Positions 35,404 to 44,538 of a DNA stretch of 64,000 nt are shown here, piece by piece. The translations under genes were made by a program, and so were the position numbers. The stretch is taken from the NCBI RefSeq assembly GCF_001598915.1, contig NZ_BDAP01000008.1, positions 1 through 64,000 on the forward strand, written 5' to 3'. Position 1 is the first letter of the stretch. Each line of letters opens with the position of its first letter. The DNA is from Williamsia muralis NBRC 105860 (GTDB lineage: Bacteria; Actinomycetota; Actinomycetes; Mycobacteriales; Mycobacteriaceae). Under the pieces are notes generated by a model, which worked only from the letters and a program-made list of their open reading frames with translations, did not search any database and had not been told where the DNA came from.

Positions 35404-35433
35404 CTGGTGCTGGTGCTGGTGCTGGTGCTGGTG
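35404..35433. repeat. hexanucleotide repeat (CTGGTG)5
   Basis: Five exact CTGGTG units in the gap between the DUF1330 gene and the divergent GPR1-like gene, 34 bp before the latter's ATG. Simple-sequence tracts at this place could vary promoter spacing by slippage. Confidence 0.7.
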
Positions 35434-35467
35434 AAATCGTGGCCGACCGAGCTTTCCCGAGAATCGT

Positions 35468-36037
35468 ATGGATCTTGGTTCGCCACTGGCGCTGGCGGGT
35501 ACGCGCATCGACATGATTGATCCACGTGTCGCCGGTTCCGATGCCACTGTTGACTCCACTCGATACGAACACCGTCCAGCTGGCGAGGTGAGCAGTTCGG
35601 GATCGACTCGCATCGTCGTTCGCCCACTCGGCACACCGCTGCCCTTGGGCTTCCTCGGTCTATGCGTGGCTACCTTCGCTTTCGCTGGTCTGCAATTGGG
35701 CTGGGTGCCTGCACAACAGGGCAGTGTGATCGCCTGGGCGGTACTCGGGTTGACCGTGCCCGCGCAGCTACTCGCGGCCGTGTTCGGATTTCTGGCGCGA
35801 GACTCGGTCGCCGGCACCGGGATGGGGGTGCTCGCGGGCACCTGGGCGGCGGTCACTGTGGTGACCCTGCAGTCGCCGCCGGGCGCGGACAGCGATGGCC
35901 TTGGACTGGTGCTACTGGCCTCGGCGGCAGCTTTGCTCGTGCCGGCCATCGCGGCCCTGAGCAAACCGGTCGCGGTCGACACCGATCCGGCGCCCCGGCG
36001 CATGGGTACCCCCATCGCGACCTGTACCCCACGATGA
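35468..36037 (+). CDS. GPR1/FUN34/YaaH-like acetate transporter family protein
   Basis: 189 residues. After a polar N-terminus of about 60 residues come GTPLPLGFLGLCVATFAFAG and further helices to residue 170, five to six in total. The PLG(F)xGL...F start resembles SatP/YaaH, which move acetate or succinate. Slightly short and divergent from family norms, so the substrate is uncertain. Start may instead be the ATG at 35513. Confidence 0.65.
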   Translation: MDLGSPLALAGTRIDMIDPRVAGSDATVDSTRYEHRPAGEVSSSGSTRIVVRPLGTPLPLGFLGLCVATFAFAGLQLGWVPAQQGSVIAWAVLGLTVPAQLLAAVFGFLARDSVAGTGMGVLAGTWAAVTVVTLQSPPGADSDGLGLVLLASAAALLVPAIAALSKPVAVDTDPAPRRMGTPIATCTPR

Positions 36038-36117
36038 ACAGGCAGCTGTCGGCCGAAGCTGGGCATCGTTGATCTATCCCGGCGATGCGGGGCGGGCCGA
36101 AGCGCACAGAAGGGTAA

Positions 36118-36381
36118 CTACCCGACGGCCGAGAGGTCCTGGTCGGCGATTCGCCGAAGCGACCAACTCGCGGCTTTGCGTAGCACCACCACCACAGCGG
36201 TCACCATGATGGCCTGCCACGGCGCTGCAGCACTGAGCCGCAACACACCGGCGGCCAATAACAGATCGAGCAAGATCGGCAGGGCCACTGTCAACTGACG
36301 CGTCCGCACAAGTACCGCGGCGGCCAGCACTACGCCGGCAGCAGCGATGATGAGCGCGACTTGGGCGAGCACCATGCTCAC
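36118..36381 (-). CDS. small three-helix membrane protein
   Basis: 87 residues, three hydrophobic helices (ALIIAAAGVVLAAAVLV, ALPILLDLLLAAGVLRL, AIMVTAVVVVLRKA). It overlaps the DUF1622 gene by 4 bp, so the two are an operon. Family not named with certainty; always-paired small partners of DUF1622 proteins look like this. Confidence 0.65.
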   Translation of the reverse strand: MSMVLAQVALIIAAAGVVLAAAVLVRTRQLTVALPILLDLLLAAGVLRLSAAAPWQAIMVTAVVVVLRKAASWSLRRIADQDLSAVG

Positions 36382-36875
36382 GGCGAGTCGCCAGGGGACT
36401 CGATGTCCGTGCGCGCTGCGCGGTTTCTGTTCAGGACTCGTTGTTCCTCGGCGACTTCGCGAGCAAGAAAGTAGTTGAGAGCGGTACGGATTGCGGCGAT
36501 GGCCGCCAGTTTGCCGATCTCTTCGTAACTCGGCGAGATCGCGGTACGCAAAATGTCACTAGCGAGCTGAAACTCCAACCCCAACGCCAAGAACCGACCC
36601 AGCGTCAGCCGTACCGGCACGAAAGCATCTGGATCGCGCCGAGGGAGCGCACGCACAAACCCGGTGACCGCGATGACCGCGCCGATGAAGATGACACCTG
36701 CACCAGCGGCCTCGACCAAGCGCACCAGCAGGTCCACCGCCGAGCGCAGCGATTCTTCGGGAAGTATCTCCAGAGCCCGGGTGCTTGTACTCCCGCTATC
36801 TGCAATGTTCGCCGGTACCGCGCCGAACGAAACGACATTCGCCGCGCTCACCGCACCTGCAGCTCGGGCGGGCAT
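36378..36875 (-). CDS. DUF1622 membrane protein
   Basis: 165 residues. LVEAAGAGVIFIGAVIAVTG, then LTLGRFLALGLEFQLASDIL and AAIAAIRTALNYFLAREV are the DUF1622 core with three helices. Function unknown. Paired with the three-helix protein at 36118 and divergent from marR. Confidence 0.8.
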   Translation of the reverse strand: MPARAAGAVSAANVVSFGAVPANIADSGSTSTRALEILPEESLRSAVDLLVRLVEAAGAGVIFIGAVIAVTGFVRALPRRDPDAFVPVRLTLGRFLALGLEFQLASDILRTAISPSYEEIGKLAAIAAIRTALNYFLAREVAEEQRVLNRNRAARTDIESPGDSP

Positions 36876-37121
36876 GCGACGCCAGCGGTGCGGTTTTGAG
36901 CGGCATCGACGCGGCGTGGTCTCGGTAACTCATTGTGCCTCAGCATGTTTGTCCAGATACTCCACTACGACTAGGTGCGGTCACGGCCGAAACAACTCAT
37001 TGCACGAGCTACCCCGTTCGGCAGCGTTCCAATCACCACACCGCTTGCTCGCCACAAGCGGACAGGGGCTCATGAGCAACAGATAAATATTCGCAAATCA
37101 AGCTAGCCATCGCACACTCCA

Positions 37122-37138
37122 AGTTGTAGTGTACAACT
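37122..37138. promoter_or_regulatory. probable MarR operator
   Basis: AGTTGTA-GTG-TACAACT, a perfect 7-bp-arm inverted repeat 76 bp before the marR-type gene. MarR dimers bind palindromes of this size, so autoregulation is likely. Confidence 0.6.
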
Positions 37139-37213
37139 GTTGCGCATTGCCGTATATGGATGATGCATCGCTTCTCGGCGAGCGAAGGGCTGGTTGTGGG
37201 ATCGTGAGTATCG

Positions 37214-37708
37214 ATGAGCGGCAAGAAGACAACCGGTGGGCCGGCGACTGCAGCGCCGACTGTCAACGAGATCAGCGACGCGGTGCTGACGGCGTCGCGG
37301 CTGTTGGTGTCGATAGCGGCTCGGTCGATCGCCGAGGTCGAGCAGCAGGTGACGCTGCCCCAATTTCGGGTGTTGGTGGTGCTGGAGAACCGCGGGACGG
37401 TGACGCTCAACAGCTTGGCTCAGGCGTTGTCGGTGGAAAAGTCGACGATGGGCCGGATGGTCGACCGACTGGTGACCAGTGGGCTAGTCAGCCGGACCGA
37501 ATCCCCCACCTCGCGGCGCGAACGCAACATCGCTCTCACCGATCATGGCCAGAAACTGGTCAAGACAGTCAGTCGTCGACGTCACAAAGAGATCGAGCGT
37601 GTGGTGGCGCAAATGGCGCCGGATCAGCGTGTCGGATTGGTAGCCGCATTGACCGCGTTCACCGACGCCGGCGGCGAACCGGCCATCGACCAGTCGTACT
37701 GGGTCTGA
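37214..37708 (+). CDS. MarR-family transcriptional regulator
   Basis: 164 residues. Winged helix at about 50-125: TLPQFRVLVVLENRGTVTLN, recognition helix LAQALSVEKSTMGRMVDRLV, wing SPTSRRERNIALTDHGQ. It lies 112 bp before the molybdopterin oxidoreductase gene in the same direction and probably controls it together with the DUF1622 pair. Confidence 0.88.
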   Translation: MSGKKTTGGPATAAPTVNEISDAVLTASRLLVSIAARSIAEVEQQVTLPQFRVLVVLENRGTVTLNSLAQALSVEKSTMGRMVDRLVTSGLVSRTESPTSRRERNIALTDHGQKLVKTVSRRRHKEIERVVAQMAPDQRVGLVAALTAFTDAGGEPAIDQSYWV

Positions 37709-37820
37709 TCCCTCGTCTCATACACTGCCGCCACGGCGCTGCGCGGCACATCAATCAGGTCGACCAGGCGGTGTAAGCGGCCGCTGTCACCGACCCCTAC
37801 CTCAACGACGAGGAGCACTG

Positions 37821-40259
37821 ATGAAAACCGATCGCATCGAAAACCCCTGGGGGAAGCGCACCCCGTACGGCCCGGGACAAACATGGCCGACACGAGTTGA
37901 TTCCTTTCTGCGCGATGGCCTTTCGCCCGAGGACATCGATCGGTGGCTGCCATCAGCATCGGTACTCCATTCCAACGGAGATGGTCTCGACATCGCCGTC
38001 AAAGATGAACAGATCGTGGGGGTACGCGGACGCGCAGACGACCGCGTCAACCACGGGCGCCTCGGACCGAAAGATCTGTTCGGCTGGCAGGCAAACAACT
38101 CACCCGACCGGTTGACCACACCATTGATCCGCCGCGACGGCGAACTGGTCGAATGCGATTGGGGCACGGCCATGAACGCCGTCGTCACCCATTCGAAAGA
38201 CTTGCTTGCCGAACAAGGTCCGAGCGCGCTGGGCTTTTACACCAGTGGCCAGCTGTTCTTGGAGGAGTACTACACCCTGGGTGTGATCGCGCACGGGGCG
38301 ATCGGTACCAACCATGTCGACGGCAACACCCGACTGTGCACAGCCACCGCCGCGGCAGCACTCAAAGAGTCCTTTGCCAGCGACGGTCAGCCCGGCTCCT
38401 ATACCGACATAGACCACGCCGACGTCATCGCTTTGTTCGGCCACAACGTCGCCGAGACACAGACCGTGTTGTGGACGCGCATGCTCGACCGGCTCGCCGG
38501 ACCGAACCCACCCAAAATCGTGTGCGTCGATCCTCGCCCCACCGAGGTCGCCCGACACGCAACAGTGCATCTCGCGCCGCTACCGGGAACCAACGTCGCC
38601 CTCATGAACGCCCTACTGCACGAGATCATCGCCCACGACTGGATCGACGAGTCGTACATTGACGAGCACACCGTCGGTTTCGAGGAACTACGTATCCGTG
38701 TCGCGGACTATCCACCCGACCGTGGCGCCGAGATCTGCGGGGTGCCCGCTGACGCTATCCGCGCGGCGGCCGAGATACTCGGATCTGCCGAACGCTTGCT
38801 GTCTACCGTGCTGCAGGGCTTTTATCAATCGCACCAGGCCACCGCTGCTGCAGTTCAGGTCAACAACATTCATTTGATCCGCGGCATGCTCGGCACACCG
38901 GGCTGCGGAGTCCTGCAGATGAACGGGCAACCCACGGCACAGAACACCCGCGAATGCGGTGCCGATGGAGACCTGGCCGGCTTCCGGAACTGGTCGAACG
39001 ACAGCCACATTCGTGAACTTGCCGACCTGTGGAACATCGACATGCAACAAATACCCCACTACTCGCCGCCGACGCATGCGATGCAGATCTTCCGTTACGC
39101 CGAGCAGGGCTCGATTCGCTTGCTATGGGTCAGTGCCACCAACCCGGCGGTATCGATGCCCGAACTACGGCGGATCCGGTCCATCCTCGAACAGGACCGA
39201 CTATTTCTGGTGGTGCAGGACATCTTCCTCACCGAGACAGCAGAGTTGGCCGACGTGGTGCTGCCGGCAGCGGCGTGGGGGGAAAAGACCGGGACGTTCA
39301 CCAACGTAGACCGGACAGTGCACCTGTCCGAGAAGGCGGTAGAACCACCGGGACAGGCACGGCCCGACCTCGACATCTTCCTCGACTACGCCCGACGCAT
39401 GGACTTCCGGGACAAAGACGGTAATCCGTTGCCGCCGTGGGATGATCCCGAGTCCGCGTTCGAGGCGTGGAAGAGGTGCAGCGCGGGACGACCCTGCGAC
39501 TACAGCGCCATGAGCTACGAGATGCTTCGTCAGGCGGGCGGCGTGCAGTGGCCCTGCAACGACGAACACCCCCAGGGAACAGAACGCCTCTATGTTGATG
39601 GCGAGTTCTTCAGCGACCCCGACTATTGCGAAAGTTACGGCAAAGACCTGATCACCGGGGCACCGCTCGAGCCAACCGAATACAAGGCGCTGAACCCCTC
39701 GGCGAAAGCGATTATCAAAGCCGCCGCGTACATCCGGCCGCATGAAATGCCCAGCGAAGATTACCCTTTCGCGTTGATCACCGGACGAACCCTCTTCCAT
39801 TTTCACACGCGCACCAAAACCGCGCGTGCGCCCCAACTTCAGCGCGCTGCCCCGCAGGTGTGGGTGGAGATCTCCGAACACGACGCGCTCGAGTACGACG
39901 TCACCGAAGGCGACCTGGTGGAGGTGCGTTCGCCTCGGGGAGCAATCCAAGCACAGGCGCGTATCACCGCGATCCGGCACGGGGTGCTATTCGTCCCGTT
40001 CCACTACGGCTACTGGGACACCGACGACTCCGGCGGCGACCACCACCGGGCGGCAAACGAAATGACCCTCACCGACTGGGACCCTGCCTCCAAACAACCC
40101 ATCTTCAAAACAGCCGCCGCCGGGCTTCGACGAATCCAAGCATCCGACGAACCGACCGCGGCGCCGACCAACACGGCCTCGGCCCCCATCACCGACTACG
40201 TGGCGCCCACGACCGGCGGCGAACAGGCCATCGCCACCAGCCAAGGAGCGCTGTCATGA
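37821..40259 (+). CDS. molybdopterin oxidoreductase (FdhA/nitrate-reductase family) without N-terminal Fe-S ligands
   Basis: 812 residues. Mo-bis-PGD signatures are present: GQLFLEEYYTLGVIAHGAIG with NHVDGNTRLCTA (possible Mo-ligand Cys), LWVSATNPAVSMPELRRIR, ETAELADVVLPAAAWGEKTG and the C-terminal cap (TGRTLFHFHTRTK, VEVRSPRGAI). The N-terminal Fe4S4 position reads ASVLHSNGDGLD where classic members have three cysteines, so no cluster can bind. It overlaps the next gene by 4 bp. Assimilatory or formate-dehydrogenase-like function is inferred from family only; electron transfer must differ. Confidence 0.88.
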   Translation: MKTDRIENPWGKRTPYGPGQTWPTRVDSFLRDGLSPEDIDRWLPSASVLHSNGDGLDIAVKDEQIVGVRGRADDRVNHGRLGPKDLFGWQANNSPDRLTTPLIRRDGELVECDWGTAMNAVVTHSKDLLAEQGPSALGFYTSGQLFLEEYYTLGVIAHGAIGTNHVDGNTRLCTATAAAALKESFASDGQPGSYTDIDHADVIALFGHNVAETQTVLWTRMLDRLAGPNPPKIVCVDPRPTEVARHATVHLAPLPGTNVALMNALLHEIIAHDWIDESYIDEHTVGFEELRIRVADYPPDRGAEICGVPADAIRAAAEILGSAERLLSTVLQGFYQSHQATAAAVQVNNIHLIRGMLGTPGCGVLQMNGQPTAQNTRECGADGDLAGFRNWSNDSHIRELADLWNIDMQQIPHYSPPTHAMQIFRYAEQGSIRLLWVSATNPAVSMPELRRIRSILEQDRLFLVVQDIFLTETAELADVVLPAAAWGEKTGTFTNVDRTVHLSEKAVEPPGQARPDLDIFLDYARRMDFRDKDGNPLPPWDDPESAFEAWKRCSAGRPCDYSAMSYEMLRQAGGVQWPCNDEHPQGTERLYVDGEFFSDPDYCESYGKDLITGAPLEPTEYKALNPSAKAIIKAAAYIRPHEMPSEDYPFALITGRTLFHFHTRTKTARAPQLQRAAPQVWVEISEHDALEYDVTEGDLVEVRSPRGAIQAQARITAIRHGVLFVPFHYGYWDTDDSGGDHHRAANEMTLTDWDPASKQPIFKTAAAGLRRIQASDEPTAAPTNTASAPITDYVAPTTGGEQAIATSQGALS

Positions 40260-40741
40260 AAATCAAGATGGCGATCGTCGAACTGCACCGCTCAGAATCC
40301 AAACTCGCCAGGCAACTGCGATCAACCGCAGCCCGCCACTACGTGGAACCCGAAATACACCACGTGGCATTGGATTTGGCCGAGTGGAGCGACGACCACG
40401 TGAAACAGCTCGCCGACAGCGCCGGCCGCTACAACCTCTTCCTGCCCCGAGGAGACCGCCACAGCGCGCCGCCGATCGTTGATGCGATCCAGAAGAGGGT
40501 CAGCACAGCCTTTGGCAGCCAACCGCAGCCCGGGATCGTTTTGCTCGCCGACCTACGCCGGCTTCACCGCACCGCAGCAGGGGTGTCGTTGGACTGGGAG
40601 TTGCTCGCACAAGGCGCACAAGCAGTCCGCGACACCGACCTTATCGACCTCGCAGCGCAAAGCCACCCCCAATCACTTCGCCAAATGAGATGGGCCAACG
40701 CCATGCTCAAAACCCTCTCACCGCAGATTCTGGCCAGCTGA
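40256..40741 (+). CDS. partner protein of the Mo-oxidoreductase, unknown
   Basis: 161 residues, ATG overlapping the upstream stop. Soluble; SESKLARQLRSTAARHYVEP and VHHVALDLAEW-like strands, LPRGDRHSAPPIVDAIQKRV. No domain recognised. The tight coupling suggests a chaperone, subunit or maturation factor of the oxidoreductase. Confidence 0.6.
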   Translation: MKIKMAIVELHRSESKLARQLRSTAARHYVEPEIHHVALDLAEWSDDHVKQLADSAGRYNLFLPRGDRHSAPPIVDAIQKRVSTAFGSQPQPGIVLLADLRRLHRTAAGVSLDWELLAQGAQAVRDTDLIDLAAQSHPQSLRQMRWANAMLKTLSPQILAS

Positions 40742-40810
40742 TGGCGACCACCACGGTTCCTAGTCACAGGAATCGGCGAACCAGTTCGCACACCTGGCTC
40801 ACCACAGCGG

Positions 40811-40933
40811 TTGTGGGTCAGTCTCGGGCTCGCCGCAGTCAGCTTCTACGCCGCTCTCGCCGTGCTGGGCACTTCTCACACCACACACGAGGTGTCCCTT
40901 CAGGAGGACCACCGGCGACCCACAGGAAGGTAA
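40811..40933 (+). CDS. possible 40-residue membrane peptide
   Basis: A frame with LWVSLGLAAVSFYAALAVLG followed by THEVSLQEDHRRPTGR and TAA 40931. One membrane helix and a polar tail look protein-like. The frame is open from the preceding stop (40739) but has only a TTG start. It ends 6 bp before the copper-binding protein gene. Confidence 0.35.
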   Translation: MWVSLGLAAVSFYAALAVLGTSHTTHEVSLQEDHRRPTGR

Positions 40934-40939
40934 GACACC

Positions 40940-41347
40940 ATGAACACAGCAGCAGCCATGCTCGACACCTACCCCCTCGACGTGGACACCGTCGATCGGG
41001 CCACGCTGGTGGCCTGTATCGAAGCGTGCGCCGAATGCACACAAACCTGCACCGCCTGCGCCGATGCGTGCCTGGCCGAAGACCACGTCACCGACCTCAT
41101 CGCCTGCATACGGGCCAATCTCGACTGTGCCGACGTCTGCCAAGCCACCGAACGCGTGGTCACCCGCCAAACCAACCCCGATACCCAGCTCACCCGAAAA
41201 ATGTTGCAGGCGTGCGCAGCCGCCTGCTCCGCGTGTGGCGACCTCTGCGCCCAGCACGCAGACATGCATGAGCACTGCACCGTCTGCGCCGACGCTTGCC
41301 GTCGCTGCGAAAACGCATGCCACTTACTGCTCGAAGCACTGGGCTAA
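40940..41347 (+). CDS. four-helix copper-binding protein (DUF326, Csp-like)
   Basis: 135 residues with about 17 cysteines in CxxxC patterns on four helices (CIEACAECTQTCTACADACL, CIRANLDCADVCQ, CAAACSACGDLCAQH, CTVCADACRRCENACH). This matches the copper storage protein fold, binding many Cu(I) ions in the bundle core. No signal peptide, so cytosolic like Csp3. GGAAGG 9 bp before ATG. Confidence 0.88.
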   Translation: MNTAAAMLDTYPLDVDTVDRATLVACIEACAECTQTCTACADACLAEDHVTDLIACIRANLDCADVCQATERVVTRQTNPDTQLTRKMLQACAAACSACGDLCAQHADMHEHCTVCADACRRCENACHLLLEALG

Positions 41348-41352
41348 CAGCT

Positions 41353-41685
41353 ATGACCAGCGAGCAACGAACCGGCAGCGACCACACGCAATCATCGCCT
41401 CGAGAAAACAGCAATACCCTGGCAGTGTCCTTCGGCCGCGAAGAACTCGTCATCCGCCAGCGCTGGGAAGTCATCAGTATCAGCAATGACATCGCGATCG
41501 CACTGTGGTTCATCGTCGGCAGCGTTCTGTTCTTCCACGAATCAACCACCACCATCGGAACGTGGTTTTTTCTCCTCGGCAGCATCGAACTGTTGATCCG
41601 ACCCGCGATCCGCCTGGCCCGACGGATTCACCTACAACGCATCCGCCCACACAGTTCACCGCCCGATGACTCCAACGACTACTAG
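41353..41685 (+). CDS. YrhK-like membrane protein
   Basis: 110 residues. ISNDIAIALWFIVGSVLFFH and GTWFFLLGSIELLIRPAIRL form the two-helix YrhK domain, ending in a basic tail. Function unknown. It follows the copper-binding gene by 6 bp, hence co-transcribed. Confidence 0.75.
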   Translation: MTSEQRTGSDHTQSSPRENSNTLAVSFGREELVIRQRWEVISISNDIAIALWFIVGSVLFFHESTTTIGTWFFLLGSIELLIRPAIRLARRIHLQRIRPHSSPPDDSNDY

Positions 41686-41850
41686 AGCACCGCACATGCC
41701 AGACCGATCACGTCGCCCCGCAGACGCGCGAGAGCGTCGGCCACGCAGGTACGGGCAGGGATACGACTCGAAACATTGCCGGGGGGGTCATCGCCCGACA
41801 CGGGTCGAGACCTCTGTACCGACATCGCGGAGAGTTCGCCGCCAGAGAAG

Positions 41851-42243
41851 GTGAGGGTTGCTCGCACGTGGTCATCGGCGCCCACCGCTGCGGCTCAGAT
41901 TGCCGTCGTAGTGTGCGCCATGCTGTTGGTGCGGTGCGCATCCGGGGAAGGCGGTATGAGAGGACGTCTGTCGCAGGCGGCGGGCGACGGGTCGGTCGCG
42001 GTCAGCTCGGCCGCCTATGGACTTCGGATGTGGCATAACGATCGGGCCACCGGCAACCAGAGCACAGTTCTGTTCGGTGACATGAAGGACCAGATTGTCC
42101 AGGCGTATACCTCGTTCAGTGAACTCGACATCGACGATGCCGCCGATGCCCGCGCCAGCGAGCACCTGCTGCAGTTGCTGACCCAGCGAAAATACAAATC
42201 CATCGCTCGCACATACAGGGCGCGCAGAAACTTTCCCCAATGA
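41851..42243 (+). CDS. secreted or lipid-anchored hypothetical protein
   Basis: 130 residues from GTG 41851 (AGAAGG upstream). An N-terminal hydrophobic segment AAQIAVVVCAMLLVRCASGE resembles a signal peptide with a weak lipobox (LVRC). The mature part is helical (MKDQIVQAYTSFSELDIDDA). Family not recognised. Its stop overlaps a frame leading to the next gene. Confidence 0.5.
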   Translation: MRVARTWSSAPTAAAQIAVVVCAMLLVRCASGEGGMRGRLSQAAGDGSVAVSSAAYGLRMWHNDRATGNQSTVLFGDMKDQIVQAYTSFSELDIDDAADARASEHLLQLLTQRKYKSIARTYRARRNFPQ

Positions 42244-42278
42244 CCATCAACACAGCACAAATGAAAGGCTGCACTCCC

Positions 42279-42578
42279 ATGTCTCAGAGCAACGACGATC
42301 CCGCCGCCCCCAACCAGAAATTCACTAGTGAAGGACCGCCTGAGAGCCTTCCCATCGGCACCGCAGTCGACATCGACAACGACGGACCCGGCGTCATCAT
42401 CGAAGACTTCGGACCGCTCCCCGACCACGCCGTCGCTGACCTGGGCAACGGAGAACAAATACGACCCCGCCGCTACGCCGTCGTCCGAGACGATGACGGC
42501 ACAGTGACCTTCGCCAACGAGAAACAACTCCACACCGCCACCACCGACAATTCAAAAGGTGACCCAGACCCCCAATGA
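42279..42578 (+). CDS. small acidic hypothetical protein
   Basis: 99 residues from ATG 42279 (GAAAGG upstream); a start at 42240 overlapping the previous stop is also possible. Beta-rich: LPIGTAVDIDNDGPGVIIED, ADLGNGEQIRPRRYAVVRDD, an SH3-like pattern. No family named. Last gene before site K. Confidence 0.5.
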   Translation: MSQSNDDPAAPNQKFTSEGPPESLPIGTAVDIDNDGPGVIIEDFGPLPDHAVADLGNGEQIRPRRYAVVRDDDGTVTFANEKQLHTATTDNSKGDPDPQ

Positions 42579-42660
42579 ATCGACCGACGTTCACGCCGAC
42601 GAGGTAACAACGCGTCCTCACCAGCGCACCAACCGTCAGTACACGCCAACAGCCTGCAAC

Positions 42661-42685
42661 GCGCAGAGTGGCTACCACTCTGCGC
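42661..42685. terminator. 11-bp perfect hairpin before site K
   Basis: GCGCAGAGTGG-CTA-CCACTCTGCGC, an 11-bp stem with a 3-nt loop about 80 bp after the stop of the preceding gene and directly adjoining site K. Likely a terminator of the J-K transcripts. Confidence 0.6.
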
Positions 42686-42686
42686 C

Positions 42687-42755
42687 AGCTAACATAATCT
42701 ATCTTATCGGCGTCATCGGTTGCGGCTCAACATATTTCGTCACCAGTGACGAAAC
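42687..42755 (+). repeat. dif-like site K
   Basis: AACATAA (42691-42697), TCTATC, TTATCGGCGTC (42704-42714). Small repeat GTTG-CGGCT-CAAC and perfect distal palindrome TTTCGTCAC-CA-GTGACGAAA (42735-42754). The left 16-bp repeat is absent, replaced by the hairpin at 42661. Confidence 0.85.
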
Positions 42756-42828
42756 TGGGCGGCAGTTACGTACGTACCGAGTAGCTGCGGACCACCGCTC
42801 ACAACAACTACGGCCGCACCGGTCTAGC

Positions 42829-43212
42829 TTAGTAGTGCGGCGGGCAGGTGACGCCGGTTTTTACGGCGTCGAGGATGAACATGGTGTCGAAGCGACGGAT
42901 GTTGGGGTCGTTTTTGAACAGATGGTTGTTGAGGTCTCGTAGGTCGCGGATTGATCGCGCGCAGACGAGGACGGCGTAGTCCCACCGCCCAGAGAATGCG
43001 TACAACTGTTGTACCGATGAGTGTTTGCCGAGGCGCTGCGCTAGCCGTCGGTGATGGGCGGTGGACTCCTCGACGAGAGTGAGCACCACCAGCGCCTGGG
43101 TCACCGCCGATATTCGCTGTGGGTCGATGACTGCGACGGTGCGCAGCAGCCCCGAGGACTTGTATCGCTGGATGCGTCGCTGCACCGCACTCGGCGATAA
43201 GCCGACCGTCTA
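42829..43212 (-). pseudogene. Lrp/AsnC-family regulator lacking its N-terminus
   Basis: The C-terminal ligand (RAM) domain is complete (VDPQRISAVTQ-like start, STAHHRRLAQRLGKHSSVQQ, YAFSGRWDYAVLVCARSIRD). Only the second half of the DNA-binding HTH remains (GLSPSAVQRRIQRYKSSGLL); a stop lies just upstream at about 43212. The truncation is close to the divergent dehydratase gene it probably regulated. Confidence 0.75.
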
Positions 43213-43289
43213 AATGGCCACGCAATGATATTGCGTTGCGCCGCGAACTTTGCAAGCGCATGTCGCACCAAGTTTCCTACTGTCCACGT

Positions 43290-43960
43290 ATGGAACGAAC
43301 TCATCGCACTGACCCTGACTGGCCTGTGCTGGATCCGATAGTGGCGCATGTCGATGCAGCGCGAACTGTCATTCCCGCAGTGTTTCTCGATAGTCCGCAG
43401 TACGAAGACGAGCTACTCAACGCGGCGCTGGGGACCCGTGTGACAGTGAAGGTGGAGACAGCGAACCCGCTACTCAGCTTCAAGGGGCGAGCGGTGAGTT
43501 ACGCACTCCGGAAGGTTACGGCCGGTGAGCGTGTGGTGTGTGCGTCGTCAGGGAATTTCGGACAAGCCGTTGCGTTCGTCGGCCGCGCCCGGGGAGCGCG
43601 GGTCCGGGTGTACGCGCCGACACCGCTCAACCCGGTCAAACGCGAAAGGATACTCGCCTTCGGCGCCCACGTCGTGGAAGTCACCGGCGGCGGCGAACAA
43701 GCACGGCACGCCGCGGCAGCTGCCGAGGACGCGTTGCTCCTCGTGGACGGAGTCGACACGGCCCTGGCCGAAGGGGCAGCAACGATCGCCCAAGAGCTCA
43801 CAGCCGCCGCCTCTTTCGACACCATCGTGGCACCCGTGGGCGATGGCAGCCTGATCAGTGGGCTTGCGTGTGGACCCGCACCCATGCACCTGCAACACGC
43901 ATCATCGGGGTCGTTCCGCCTCGGCGCCGGCCATGCACCATTGCCACGATCATCACCGGC
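43290..43960 (+). pseudogene. threonine/serine dehydratase-like PLP enzyme, broken
   Basis: From ATG 43290 the fold-type II PLP core is clear: ANPLLSFKGRAVSYALRKVT with the Schiff-base lysine, CASSGNFGQAVAFVGRARGA and VAPVGDGSLISGLA. Near 43865 the frame shifts (the next correct piece reads THAPATRIIGVVP) and the remaining third of the enzyme is missing. Inactive. Divergent from the truncated lrp gene, a typical regulator/enzyme pair. Confidence 0.75.
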
Positions 43961-44311
43961 GCAAACCCCAACCCCCACACACTCCCCACCCAGACCTGCA
44001 GCGCAGACCTGAAGGAAGGACGAACCCCTTGGCGGTTCAGTCGGCGCGAAGGTGAATGGACTGTGAACCGTGCCTGGATTCGGCGGAGTCGCTCGGGAAA
44101 CTAGGGGGCCAACAATGGCCAGGCCCCCTGGGGAAACGGGACGTATGCCGCCGCGGCACAGGAATATACGTGCGGACATGCTTGGCACCTGGGCGGGCGC
44201 GTTGGGTGTGGATCGGTCACACTAGTGTGTGGCGCGTATCGGCCTGGCCGGTGCGCTCCTCTCGTGTGCAGTCGACCGTCGTCTGCAGACATCGACACGA
44301 AAGGCATCACC
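43961..44311. other. intergenic before the two peptide genes
   Basis: No gene seen. Contains a 10-bp palindrome ACACTAGTGT near 44218. A promoter for the peptide genes probably lies in the last 150 bp but I cannot place its boxes reliably. Confidence 0.35.
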
Positions 44312-44398
44312 ATGACCTCGACGTTCGAACTCGCGTTGCTCGACATCTTCCAGTTCCTGATCGACAACTCCGAAGCTCTCACCGGCCTCGTCGGCTAG
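44312..44398 (+). CDS. 28-residue amphipathic peptide
   Basis: MTSTFELALLDIFQFLIDNS then EALTGLVG, preceded by CACGAAAGGC 12 bp upstream. Acidic, strongly amphipathic helix without signal peptide. Together with the 33-residue peptide at 44539, which has the same leader, it recalls the paired small PorA/PorH pore peptides of Corynebacteriales in size and character. I see no sequence identity that proves this. Confidence 0.5.
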   Translation: MTSTFELALLDIFQFLIDNSEALTGLVG

Positions 44399-44538
44399 CA
44401 GCAGTTCCATCCCCGCGGCCTCTACGTCCACCGCCGTCAGAGACCGTGCACGGATAGCGTGATGCCCCGAGTCCCCTACGACGCAGAGCATCACTCACTG
44501 AACACAACGCCCCCGCAATTCACGAAAGGCTTAACCCT

